From Myxococcus stipitatus (GTDB lineage: Bacteria; Myxococcota; Myxococcia; Myxococcales; Myxococcaceae): 64,000 bases of DNA. The notes beneath the pieces are model-generated. The model saw only the letters and a list, made by a program, of their open reading frames with translations. It did no database searches and was not told where the DNA came from. This document shows positions 54,944 to 63,038 of the stretch, in pieces; within the stretch, counting starts at the first letter, position 1; every line of letters starts with the position of its first letter. The stretch is from positions 9,052,001-9,116,000 of the forward strand of contig NZ_CP102770.1 of the NCBI RefSeq assembly GCF_038561935.1, given 5' to 3'. The position numbers were made by a program, and so were the translations under genes.

Positions 54944-55369
54944 TCAGCCCTTCATGCGCTGGGCGAACCACCACGCGTGGCCTTCCAGGTCCTCCGCGCC
55001 GTAGCCCCGGTCCGTCCAGTAGTCCTCGCCGTAGTTCGTGGTCTCCGGCTCGCGGGTGATGCGCGCGCCCGCCGCCTTGGCCCGCGCGCAGTGCGCGTCC
55101 ACGTCATCCACGTAGAGCATCAGGTACGCCGCGCTGGTGCCGCCCGCCGCGCCCGGCTTGCGCCCGGGGTACTTCGCGCTGAGCGAGCTCACCATGATGA
55201 CGCCCTCGCCATAGACGAGCTCGGAGTGCACCACCATCCCCGGCGCCCCCTCCACCTTCAGCCGCGTCTGGAAGCCGAAGGCCTTCTCCAACCAGTCGAT
55301 GGCCGCCGGGGCGTTCTCGTAGAAGAGCCCGGGGGTGATGCGCGCACAACCTTCTGGAACCTTCTTCAT
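54944..55369 (-). CDS. VOC-family (glyoxalase/bleomycin-resistance-like) protein
   Basis: 141 residues from the ATG at 55369, preceded by GGGAGG with a seven-base gap. The paired beta-alpha-beta-beta-beta modules are evident: RITPGLFYENAPAAIDWLEKAFGF, then AYLMLYVDDVDAHCARAKAAGA, and YWTDRGYGAEDLEGHAWWFAQ. This is the PhnB-like or YdeA-like subgroup, without an assigned reaction. First gene of the VOC - ArsR - SRPBCC transcript. Confidence 0.87.
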   Translation of the reverse strand: MKKVPEGCARITPGLFYENAPAAIDWLEKAFGFQTRLKVEGAPGMVVHSELVYGEGVIMVSSLSAKYPGRKPGAAGGTSAAYLMLYVDDVDAHCARAKAAGARITREPETTNYGEDYWTDRGYGAEDLEGHAWWFAQRMKG

Positions 55370-55480
55370 GACGTGACCTCCCATGCGGGTGATTTGTTCA
55401 CCGTTCGGGAAACATTTAACGCTCTCGTTAACCATCTGCAAGCCCTGGTTCGCGGGGAGGTGGGGGCGCGCGGCCAGGGC

Positions 55481-58348
55481 TCACCTCGCGGCGAGCCAGG
55501 TCTCGACCTCGGGAATCTCCTTCTCGCGGGCCTTCGGGAAGCGCCGGTAGATTTCCAGCGAGGACAGGGCCAGCTTGCGCGCGCGCGCCTGCTCATGAGG
55601 CTCTCCCGCCAGCGTGCGTGCGAGCAGGAAGCGGATGTCCGCGAGGATGAGCTCGTCGGTGCCGAAGGACTTCTTCTCGTAGACGGCCAGCGCGCGCTCG
55701 ACGAAGGGCCGGGCCTTGCGCGGTTGATGCAGGGACATGAGCGACTCGCCCACCAGGCCCCGGTCATACGCGGCCTCCAGGGAGTCGGGACCCCGAGCCT
55801 TCTCGCGGATGGCGAGCGCGCGCTCGTGGGCGGCGAGTGCCTCACCGGGCCGTCCCAGGGCCCGGAGCACCTGGCCCAGCCCGGACAGGGAGCTGGCGAC
55901 CCGCGCATCCTCCGGGCCCAGGAGCTTCTCGCGAATGGCCACCGCGCGGCGGAAGTGCTCGGCGGCGTCCTCGTTCCGTCCGGACAGGTGGCTGAGCATG
56001 TTGCCCATGTTGTGCAGCGCGGAGGCCACGTTCAGCGACTCCGCGCCATGCACGCCCGCGTAGATGGCCAGCACGCGCGTCTGGTGAGCGACCGCGTCCT
56101 CGTAGCGGTTCAGGTAGGTCTCCTGCACGGCGAGCAGGCTGAGGACGACGCCGACATCCGGATGGTCGGGCCCGTAGTTCGCGACGTAGCGCTCATGGGC
56201 TTCGCGCAGGAGGGCCACGGCCTCCTCGAAGCGACCGGCGATGCCCAGCATCCTCCCGGCGTTCAGAAGGGGGGTGGAGAGGCGCGCGTCCTTCGGGGGA
56301 TAGGTCTTTCGCGCCAGCTCCAGCGCATGCAGGCCCTGGGCGAGCGCCTCCGGGTTCCTGCCCTTCGATTGGAGGAGGCTGGACAGGTTGGTGGCCAGGG
56401 TGACCTCCATCGGTGCATCGCCGCCCAGCCGCTGCACGGCCGCGGTGGCATGGCTGCCGTACTGGTCCTCCGGGTCCGCGCCCTTGTCGAGAAAGCTGGC
56501 GGCGCGCAGCAGCAACACCCAGCCCTCCGCCACGTGCCAGTCCATTCCCGCCGCCTGCGCGGTCTGGATGAGCTTGTGCAGCGTCTGGACCGCCTCCTTG
56601 TCATTCGACTCCGCCTGCGACTGGGCGAGCGCGCGGAGCATCTCCACGCGCACCGGAGGGAAGTCCACCCCCTCCATCCGCGCGGGCAGCGTGGAGGCCA
56701 GCTCCAGCGCGGACTTGGGCTGGCCCGCGTGCAGCCGCGCGCGGACGGTGGCGATGTCCTTCTGGAGGGACTCCAACTTCTCGCGCACGCCCGGGTCCTT
56801 GGGCAGCGGGCGCGAGGACGTCAGCGCCTGCACGTCGGAGCACCGGCTCAGGTCCTCCAGTCCCGACACCGCGCGCACGGCGTTCTGCACCACGGGCGCC
56901 GCCGCGGAGGACAGCACCCCCACCAGCGCCGCGACATCCCTGCGCCGCTGCGCCAGGCACAGCAGCTGCCGCTCATACATGCCCTCCGTCTGGCGGCCGT
57001 GGATGCGAGTGGCCTCGCACGCGTGCCGCGAAGCCTCCTTCCAGTCGCGAGCATAGGCATCCAGCGAGCCGCTCACCCCGCGCCAGGTGTCCGCCGCGTA
57101 CGGCAGCCCCGTCTTCAGGAGCGCGTCCTGGACGGAGGCGCGCGTCTTCTCATCCCAGACGCCCACCAGCGCGTTCGGGTCGTCCTCGCAGAGCGTGGGC
57201 CGCGTGGCGAAGAAGGCGACCACCCCCACCGCCAGCAGCGCGGCCGTGATGCCCGCGACATGGAACATCTGATGGGGCGAGAGCAGCGGCTCCTGGCCCA
57301 GCGCCCGCAGCAGCGCCTCCATGGAGGCGTGACGGTCCTCGGGCTCCGGCGAGAGCCCCTTCAGCACGGCCAGGTGGATGCGGTCGGGGACGCGGGCCTC
57401 GCGCTGGAGCGTCCTCGCGGCGCGCGCCCCCTGCTCGAGCGCGAGCTCCGCGGGGGCCGCGCGGGGAAAGGGCCGGGCACCGTAGAGCGCCTCGTACAGC
57501 GCGACACAGAAGCTGAACTGGTCGCTGCGCGCGTCGGGCGTCTCGCCGCGCGACTGCTCGGGGGCCATGTAGCCCGGGGTGCCCAGCAGCGTCCCCGTCT
57601 GCGTGAGGGAGTCGTTGGACTCGCCCTCCGCCGCCGACGCGGACGCCGGAGCGACGGCCGACGGCGGTGACTCCTCCGCGCCATCCAGGATGCGCACCAG
57701 CCCGAAGTCGGTGATGCGCACCCGCCCCGTGGTGTCGATGAGGACGTTGTCCGGCTTGAAGTCGCGGTGCACCAGCCCGGCCGCGTGCGCGGCGGCGAGC
57801 CCCTGCCCCGCTTGATGGAACAAGCCCAGCGCCTCGCGCCAGGGGATGCGCCCCGCGCGCATGCGGGCGCCCAGCGTGGTGCCCTCGACGAACTCCATGG
57901 CCAAGAAGACGCGGTCGTCCACGCGGCCGAAGTCGTGGATGGCGACGACGTTGGGGTGGACGACGCGCGCGGTGGCCTGGGCCTCGCGCAGCAGCCGGGC
58001 CTGGGACTCCGCGAGCCGCGCGGACTGGACGGTGTCGAAGCGCAGGATCTTGAGGGCCACCTTGCGGTGGAGCTCCGGGTCCCTCGCCGCGTAGACGACG
58101 CCCATGCCTCCGGCGCCGATTCGCTCCATCACCACGTAGCGGCCCAGCACGTCGCCGCGGCCCAGGAAGCTGGAGGAGAGCGCGGCCGGGGGCTGACTCA
58201 CACCTTCATCCACCGACGCCACCGCCTCCGCCACCAGCACGCGGCAGGAGGGGCACTCGTCCAGGTGCCCCTGGAGGGCCAAGGCCTCGTCACCGCGCAA
58301 CAGCCCCCGCCCGAAGGCGAGGAGGTTCTCCGTCGTGGGACACCGCAT
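55481..58348 (-). CDS. Ser/Thr kinase with anti-sigma-type zinc finger, membrane helix and TPRs
   Basis: 955 residues. Residues 3-35 are a zinc-finger HC2 motif (H28, C32, C35 in GHLDECPSCRV) as in anti-sigma factors. The kinase domain spans 70-345: ERIGAGGMGVVYAARD, VALK, HRDFKPDNVLID, DFGLVR and GTPGYMAPEQSRGE. One membrane helix lies near 368-390 (HVAGITAALLAVGVVAFFA). The C-terminal half holds at least five TPR-like units (ALHNMGNMLSHLSGRNEDA, SLSGLGQVLRALGRPGEA). A kinase combined with a zinc anti-sigma finger next to a sigma-factor gene suggests control of that factor by phosphorylation. Transcribed away from it; 26 bases between the starts. Confidence 0.9.
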   Translation of the reverse strand: MRCPTTENLLAFGRGLLRGDEALALQGHLDECPSCRVLVAEAVASVDEGVSQPPAALSSSFLGRGDVLGRYVVMERIGAGGMGVVYAARDPELHRKVALKILRFDTVQSARLAESQARLLREAQATARVVHPNVVAIHDFGRVDDRVFLAMEFVEGTTLGARMRAGRIPWREALGLFHQAGQGLAAAHAAGLVHRDFKPDNVLIDTTGRVRITDFGLVRILDGAEESPPSAVAPASASAAEGESNDSLTQTGTLLGTPGYMAPEQSRGETPDARSDQFSFCVALYEALYGARPFPRAAPAELALEQGARAARTLQREARVPDRIHLAVLKGLSPEPEDRHASMEALLRALGQEPLLSPHQMFHVAGITAALLAVGVVAFFATRPTLCEDDPNALVGVWDEKTRASVQDALLKTGLPYAADTWRGVSGSLDAYARDWKEASRHACEATRIHGRQTEGMYERQLLCLAQRRRDVAALVGVLSSAAAPVVQNAVRAVSGLEDLSRCSDVQALTSSRPLPKDPGVREKLESLQKDIATVRARLHAGQPKSALELASTLPARMEGVDFPPVRVEMLRALAQSQAESNDKEAVQTLHKLIQTAQAAGMDWHVAEGWVLLLRAASFLDKGADPEDQYGSHATAAVQRLGGDAPMEVTLATNLSSLLQSKGRNPEALAQGLHALELARKTYPPKDARLSTPLLNAGRMLGIAGRFEEAVALLREAHERYVANYGPDHPDVGVVLSLLAVQETYLNRYEDAVAHQTRVLAIYAGVHGAESLNVASALHNMGNMLSHLSGRNEDAAEHFRRAVAIREKLLGPEDARVASSLSGLGQVLRALGRPGEALAAHERALAIREKARGPDSLEAAYDRGLVGESLMSLHQPRKARPFVERALAVYEKKSFGTDELILADIRFLLARTLAGEPHEQARARKLALSSLEIYRRFPKAREKEIPEVETWLAAR

Positions 58349-58374
58349 GCGCCCTCACTGTAGGCTTCGGATGA

Positions 58375-59079
58375 ATGGCCAAGTCCTCGGAGACCGAGCT
58401 CCATGTCGCGGACCTGGCGCTCGCCCGTGCGTGCGCGAGCGGTGATGCCGCGGCCCTGGCCACGCTCGAGGAGCGCATCATTCCCCAGGTGCGCGCCGCA
58501 TTGAAGCGCCGGGACGTGGATGACACGACGGCGGACGAGGCGCTCCAGGTCCTGCGGGCGCGCTTCCTCGTCGCGGAGGGCGCCCTGCCGCCCCGCATCA
58601 TGGAGTACGCGGGGAAAGGCCCCCTCTCCGCCTGGCTGCGGATGACGGCGCTGCGGCTGGCCTGGGGGGTGATGAACGAGCGCAAGGGGCCGCTCGTCAC
58701 CGACGACGGGCCGCTGGAGGCGCTGGGCGTCGCGCCCGACGACGTGGAGCTCCAGTACCTCAAGGAGCGCTACGGCGCGGACTTCAACGCCGCCTTCCGC
58801 GAGGCACTCGCCGCGCTGGAGCCCCGCGCGCGAACCCTGTTGCGAATGCATCTGGTGGACGGAATGGGCACCGCGCGCATCGCGGAGGCCTACGGCGTGG
58901 ACCGCTCCTCGGTGAAGCGGTGGCTCGCCACCGCCCGCGAGTGGCTGTTGGACCAGACGCGGGTGCGCTTCGCGGCGCGGGTGGGCGTGAGCCTGCCGGA
59001 GCTGGACAGCCTGCTGGCCCAGCTGAGGAGTCAGCTGGACCTGAGCATCCGCCGGTTGATGGCCGGCGGCCCGACCTAG
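58375..59079 (+). CDS. Sigma-70-family factor next to a zinc-finger kinase
   Basis: 234 residues. Region 2 about 15-105 (LARACASGDAAALATLEERI, then GKGPLSAWLRMTALRLAWGV); region 4 about 150-205 (ALEPRARTLLRMHLVDGMGTARIAEAYGV, shown only in part here; DRSSVKRWLATARE is the recognition helix). No region 3. The spacing between the two regions is longer than in classical ECF factors, and the protein may be one of the sigma subfamilies restricted to myxobacteria. It starts 26 bases from the divergent kinase, which carries an anti-sigma-type finger. Converges on the NYN gene with a four-base overlap. Confidence 0.87.
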   Translation: MAKSSETELHVADLALARACASGDAAALATLEERIIPQVRAALKRRDVDDTTADEALQVLRARFLVAEGALPPRIMEYAGKGPLSAWLRMTALRLAWGVMNERKGPLVTDDGPLEALGVAPDDVELQYLKERYGADFNAAFREALAALEPRARTLLRMHLVDGMGTARIAEAYGVDRSSVKRWLATAREWLLDQTRVRFAARVGVSLPELDSLLAQLRSQLDLSIRRLMAGGPT

Positions 59080-59666
59080 AGGAACAGCGACGCGTCGAAC
59101 TCGTCCACGTTGACCGGCAGCAGCCGGGGCAGCGGGCGCTGGAACACCTTCGCATTGAGCTCCAGGTCGACAATCTTCAGGCCCGCGGGCACCAGGTCCC
59201 TGAAGCGCTGGCTGACGTACTCGCGCAGGCCCAGCACGGCCACCTGGCGCTTCTCCTCCAGCATGGGCTTGAGCGCCTCCGCGAAGTCGCCACCGTCGTG
59301 GCTGGCCAGGCCCACCGCCGCCTTGGGGCGCTGGGTGCGGATGGTCTCCAGGAGCTTGAGGATGCCCAGGTCGACGACCTTCTGGTCCGGCCGCCCGTAG
59401 AGCAGCGCCACCTCGCAGCCCGCGGACTTCAGGGCGCGGATGAAGCCAATCATCACGTCGGGCAGCTGCTCGCCTCGCGCGTTGAGCACCACCACGCAGC
59501 GCACGGGCGCGGGGAAGTAGGTCTCACAGAAGGCCACCAGCCGGTCGAACTGGACGCGGTCCTGGGACTCGGGCTTGCGGCCCACGACATTGGAGACGGC
59601 CCAGTCGATGTTCTCCGCATCGATGAGCACGTAGGAAGCAGCGGCGGGACGTCCAGCGGTCAGCAT
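59076..59666 (-). CDS. NYN-domain (PIN-like) protein
   Basis: 196 residues from the ATG at 59666. Acidic residues that form the PIN-like nuclease centre are present: LIDAENIDW near the start, GRPDQKVVDLGI in the middle and ASHDGGDFAEAL later. The fold is that of LabA/Limkain-type NYN proteins, which cut RNA or act as RNA-linked regulators. Downstream of a PocR-kinase gene on the same strand with a 62-base gap. Substrate unknown. A TTG at 59678 is an alternative start. Confidence 0.82.
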   Translation of the reverse strand: MLTAGRPAAASYVLIDAENIDWAVSNVVGRKPESQDRVQFDRLVAFCETYFPAPVRCVVVLNARGEQLPDVMIGFIRALKSAGCEVALLYGRPDQKVVDLGILKLLETIRTQRPKAAVGLASHDGGDFAEALKPMLEEKRQVAVLGLREYVSQRFRDLVPAGLKIVDLELNAKVFQRPLPRLLPVNVDEFDASLFL

Positions 59667-59728
59667 GAGTGCGGACAATACGCCCCCGCACGGGCGGCGG
59701 GGGGAATTCGCGTGGGCGACACCTCGCG

Positions 59729-61243
59729 TCAGAAGCGGTCGGGGCCCGCGGGCGGCTCCGGCACCGGGGCGGGCGCCGTCAGCACGCCGTGCTCCGGGAT
59801 GGGCGGCTGCATGGGCAGCACCACCGTGAAGCGCGAGCCGCGCCCGAACTCGCTCTCCACGAACACCTTGCCGCCGTGGCCCTCCACCAGGCTCTTCACG
59901 ATGGCCAGGCCCAGCCCCGCCCCGCCGTGCTCGCGCGTGGAGCTGCCGTCCACCTGGTAGAAGCTCTGGAAGATGCGCTCGAACTGGTCCTCGCGGATGC
60001 CCACGCCGGTGTCCTCGACGCAGACGCGGTAGCCCGGCGCGCCCAGCGTGTCCTGGAGGCCCACCTCCGACATCACCACCGAGACGCGGCCTCCGGACGC
60101 GGTGAACTTCAGCGCGTTGGCCAAGAGGTTCACCAGGACCTGCCGCAGCTTGTCCGCGTCGCCCGCGAGCCGGGGCCGAGGCAACGGCGGCAGCCGCACC
60201 TCCAGCTCCACGCCCTTGCGCTGCGCCTGCGGCATCACGCTGGACACGGCCGTCTGGATGACGCCCGCCAGGTCCACCGGGCCCATGGCCAGCCGCAGCC
60301 TTCCGGCTTCAATCTGGCTCAGGTCCAGGATGGAGGAGATGAGGTTGAGCAGCGACTCGCCCTTCTCCACGATGGTGCGCACGTAGAGCAGCTGCTCGGG
60401 GTTGAGCACGCCGGCCAGCCCCTCCGCGAGCATCTCCGAGTAGCCGATGATGGACGCCAGGGGCGTGCGCAGCTCGTGGCTCACCGTGCCCAGGAAGGTG
60501 GACTTCAGGCGGTCCAGCTCCTTGAGCCGGGTGTTCACCTGGGCCAGCCGCGAGTTCTGCGACTCCAGCTCGCGGTGGGTCTCCAGCATCGCCTCGATGT
60601 GGAGCTGCGTGGTCAGGTGCGTGCGGTGTCCGCTGGCCACCAGCGCGGCGAGCACCTGTCCGAAGTGCGTCAGCACCTGCGCGGCGGTGCGCTCGGGGGC
60701 GCGCCGCACCTTGGACACCAGCTCCTGCGCGCGCGACAGCTCCAGTCCGGAGATGTCCGTGAGCGTCTCGGGAAAGTCCCCCAGCTCCTCGGGGGTGAAG
60801 GGCCCCAGGATGACCCGCCCCAGCAGGTCCCCCTCCCAGCGCACGGGCATCACCAGGTAGCGCAGGCCGGTGAAGCACGGCAGCGCGATGAGCCCCGCCT
60901 CCTCCGCGCCATCGCCCTGCGCCAGCCGCGCGCCGTGGCCCGGCGCCACGGGGCCGTCCTTCACCCGGGACACCGTCGCGGTGCAGCGCGAGCGCCCCTC
61001 CGGGAAGGAGAAGACATACGCGCAGAAGTCGCCGTGGCCCACCTTCACGTCGGCCAGCTTGGTGCCGCGCGTGTCCAGGACCTTGATGCCCACGCGGTAC
61101 AGCTCGCTGAAGCTCTTCACCACCTCCGCGAACGAGGGCACATCCAACATCTCGCCAAGCGTCAGGCGCCGCTGGAGGACCGACTCCCGGCGGGAGCTGG
61201 GGGCGCCCTCCGGAGGAGCGTTCCCCTGGAAGCCTCCGCTCAT
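59729..61243 (-). CDS. Histidine kinase with PocR sensory domain
   Basis: 504 residues. Residues about 25-180 are a PocR domain (LGEMLDVPSFAEVVKSFSEL, FCAYVFSFPEGRSRCTATVS, LPCFTGLRYLVMPVRWEG), a PAS-like fold thought to bind small hydrocarbon derivatives; conserved Cys residues at 79 and 92 are suited to metal or redox sensing. A coiled coil leads to the H box FLGTVSHELRTPLASIIGYS. ATPase: N box LVNLLANALKFTASGG, VEDTGVGIREDQ, GGAGLGLAIVKSLV. No membrane span. Starts in the ATGA overlap with the upstream MglA-like GTPase gene. Confidence 0.9.
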   Translation of the reverse strand: MSGGFQGNAPPEGAPSSRRESVLQRRLTLGEMLDVPSFAEVVKSFSELYRVGIKVLDTRGTKLADVKVGHGDFCAYVFSFPEGRSRCTATVSRVKDGPVAPGHGARLAQGDGAEEAGLIALPCFTGLRYLVMPVRWEGDLLGRVILGPFTPEELGDFPETLTDISGLELSRAQELVSKVRRAPERTAAQVLTHFGQVLAALVASGHRTHLTTQLHIEAMLETHRELESQNSRLAQVNTRLKELDRLKSTFLGTVSHELRTPLASIIGYSEMLAEGLAGVLNPEQLLYVRTIVEKGESLLNLISSILDLSQIEAGRLRLAMGPVDLAGVIQTAVSSVMPQAQRKGVELEVRLPPLPRPRLAGDADKLRQVLVNLLANALKFTASGGRVSVVMSEVGLQDTLGAPGYRVCVEDTGVGIREDQFERIFQSFYQVDGSSTREHGGAGLGLAIVKSLVEGHGGKVFVESEFGRGSRFTVVLPMQPPIPEHGVLTAPAPVPEPPAGPDRF

Positions 61244-61959
61244 CGCCCGCCCCCCACCTGCTCGTCCCGGCTCACCCCGGTGTACCGCCCGGCGAGCGCC
61301 GTGCCGGACAGGTCCATGCGTCCGAAAATCTGCGAGAGGAACTCCTGCTCGGTCAGCGCCACGTTGCGCGCCAGGTGCGCGCGGGCATCCAGCCGCCGGT
61401 AGGCCGCTCGCGCCACCGCGTGGAAGGTCTCCAGCACGCCCTCGCCTCGGAGCGCGACGGCGCCCACCACCTCCTCGCCGCCCCGCTTTCGCGCCTCCTC
61501 CAGCTCCGCCTCCGTGCGAGCGTCCGGCAGGTCGCGCTTGTTGAACTGGATGACAACGGGCACCTGCTCCGCGTCCAGCCCGTTCTCCTTCATGTTGTCC
61601 TGGAGGTTGCGCCAGTAGGCGTTGTTCTCCGCCGTCGCGCTGTGCCGGCTGTCCGCGATGAACACCACCGCGTCCGCGCCCTGGAGCACGATGCGCCGGG
61701 TCGCGTTGTGGATGACCTGACCCGGGACGGTGAAGAGCTTCACCTTCACCTTGAAGCCCGCGGACGTGGAGAAGAAGACAGGCAGCAGATCGAAGAACAG
61801 CGTCCGGTCGTCGTGGGTCTCCACCGTCAGCAACCGGCCACGCACCTCCGGGGACGCGCGGGCATGGAGATGGCGCAGATTCGTCGTCTTCCCGCTGAGT
61901 CCGGGCCCGTAGTAGACGATCTTGAGCGTCAGCTCGCGCTGGGCGTGGTTGAGTTGCAA
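61240..61959 (-). CDS. MglA-like small Ras-superfamily GTPase
   Basis: 239 residues if read from a TTG at 61959 (MQLNHAQRELTLKIVYYGPG), which aligns with the start of MglA; a promoter-like -10 lies 65 bases upstream and rules out longer starts. P-loop YGPGLSGKTT; LFFDLLPVFF and TVPGQVIHNATRR replace the canonical switch, as in the MglA family where the DxxG becomes TxPGQ; NKRD is the G4 motif. MglA controls polarity and gliding motility in myxobacteria. The C-terminus is ~45 residues longer than MglA. Coupled to the PocR kinase gene by ATGA, so it may be a separate GTPase switch for that kinase. Confidence 0.9.
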   Translation of the reverse strand: MQLNHAQRELTLKIVYYGPGLSGKTTNLRHLHARASPEVRGRLLTVETHDDRTLFFDLLPVFFSTSAGFKVKVKLFTVPGQVIHNATRRIVLQGADAVVFIADSRHSATAENNAYWRNLQDNMKENGLDAEQVPVVIQFNKRDLPDARTEAELEEARKRGGEEVVGAVALRGEGVLETFHAVARAAYRRLDARAHLARNVALTEQEFLSQIFGRMDLSGTALAGRYTGVSRDEQVGGGR

Positions 61960-62023
61960 GGGATGCTCGGGCAGGCGGGAATCGAGATGAGGGGAGGCCA
62001 GCCCTCCGTGGACGACCAGGGTT

Positions 62024-62052
62024 TTTATAGTGGGAAGGCGTCCGGCGCGGAA
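62024..62052 (-). promoter_or_regulatory. Candidate promoter of the MglA-like gene
   Basis: On the minus strand TATAAA (62029-62024) is a good -10 match, set in an AT-rich run that stands out here; the -35 at 17 bases (TTCCGC) is poor, so an activator may be needed. Transcription from it would start about 58 bases upstream of the TTG at 61959, inside any longer version of the gene. Confidence 0.45.
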
Positions 62053-62252
62053 GGCCGGCCGCACTCCAGCCGTGGGTGAAGGCGGAGCCAGGTGCCGGAA
62101 TGCTCTGGGCAACGCTTGGGTTGACCGGAATCCGGCCCTCCCATCGCCAGGGGAGACAATCTCCTCACTTGAGAAGACAATGTGCGCGGAATCCCCGCGT
62201 GCACCGGTGGCGGGGGTGCGGTTAGGATCGCAGCGCGACGGAGGAGATGGCG

Positions 62253-62789
62253 ATGACGATGAAGCAGGTGGACCCGGGCGTGGAGATGGCCCCAGCCCCG
62301 GTGCTGGAAGCGGTGGGCCTCCCCAACGACCTGACGGCGGCGGTGAAGTTCACCCTGCCCACCGACGAGGACATGACGGCGGTGGCGGCCCTGCGCGCCG
62401 GCTCCGAGCCCTGGAAGAGCCGGGGTGAGACCCAGGAAGACAGCCTCAAGGCGCTCTCGCTGCTCAAGCCCAACGTGCACGTGGCGAAGCTGCAGAACCA
62501 GATCGTCGGCTACGTCACGGTGGAGCGGGATGGTCCGGTGCCCGGCGCTGCCTACCTGCGCAACATCGTCGTGAAGCAGGAGCTGCGCAAGAAGGGCCTG
62601 GGCATGGTGGTGCTGGAGCAGGCGCTCCGAGCCGCTCGGGACATGTACCGCAAGACGATTGCCCTGCGCGTGGATCCGTCCAACGCGCCCGCGGTGAGCT
62701 TCTACCGCAAGGCGGGCTTCACCACGGTGGCCACGGTGGTCTCCAAGAAGTCCGGCAAGCTGCGCTTGCTGATGTCCCGCGAGCTGTAG
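62253..62789 (+). CDS. GNAT-family N-acetyltransferase
   Basis: 178 residues. Three ATGs occur within 15 bases (62247, 62253, 62259); GGAGGAG at 62240-62246 favours the second. The GNAT core is clear: QNQIVGYVTVERD, LRNIVVKQELRKKGLGMVVLE with the acetyl-CoA loop, and SNAPAVSFYRKAGFTTVATV. Substrate unknown. The first 30 residues are not part of the core. Divergent from the MglA-like gene and followed by a hairpin. Confidence 0.9.
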   Translation: MTMKQVDPGVEMAPAPVLEAVGLPNDLTAAVKFTLPTDEDMTAVAALRAGSEPWKSRGETQEDSLKALSLLKPNVHVAKLQNQIVGYVTVERDGPVPGAAYLRNIVVKQELRKKGLGMVVLEQALRAARDMYRKTIALRVDPSNAPAVSFYRKAGFTTVATVVSKKSGKLRLLMSREL

Positions 62790-62800
62790 TCCGCAGTGGC

Positions 62801-62827
62801 CGGCGGGATGGCGCTCGCCTCCCGCCG
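62801..62827 (+). terminator. Hairpin after the GNAT gene
   Basis: CGGCGGGA (62801-62808) pairs with TCCCGCCG (62820-62827), continued inside by GGCG with CGCC beyond a single bulged T. Starts 12 bases after the stop. The 210 bases that follow, up to the PilT-like gene, contain no supported gene. Confidence 0.55.
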
Positions 62828-63038
62828 AGCCTCCGCTCCGAGCGGGCCCCTGGGTCCCGGAGCTCCTCTCTCCAACACGGCCTGACGAGCGTGGGTGCCC
62901 TCGGCGGGTGGGTGTGATGCCCACCGCGAGGAGCGCGACGCCGGGCGTGCGTCCAGAGGGGGGCACGTCCGCCGCGTTGTGAACTATCCTGGAGGCCCCC
63001 GCACTTCGTGCTCTGTCCGAACCGAGTCCGACATCCGC

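Noticed and set aside
55442-55482. AGCCCTGG and CCAGGGCT inverted repeat at the end of the TPR kinase gene.
   Set aside because: The loop is 25 bases and the right arm overlaps the stop codon; too weak to call a terminator.
61240-62112. A longer MglA-like protein starting at 62112.
   Set aside because: Its start would be a TTG, and the extra 51 residues have no MglA counterpart; a -10-like TATAAA lies inside the extension and the TTG at 61959 gives an MglA-like N-terminus.
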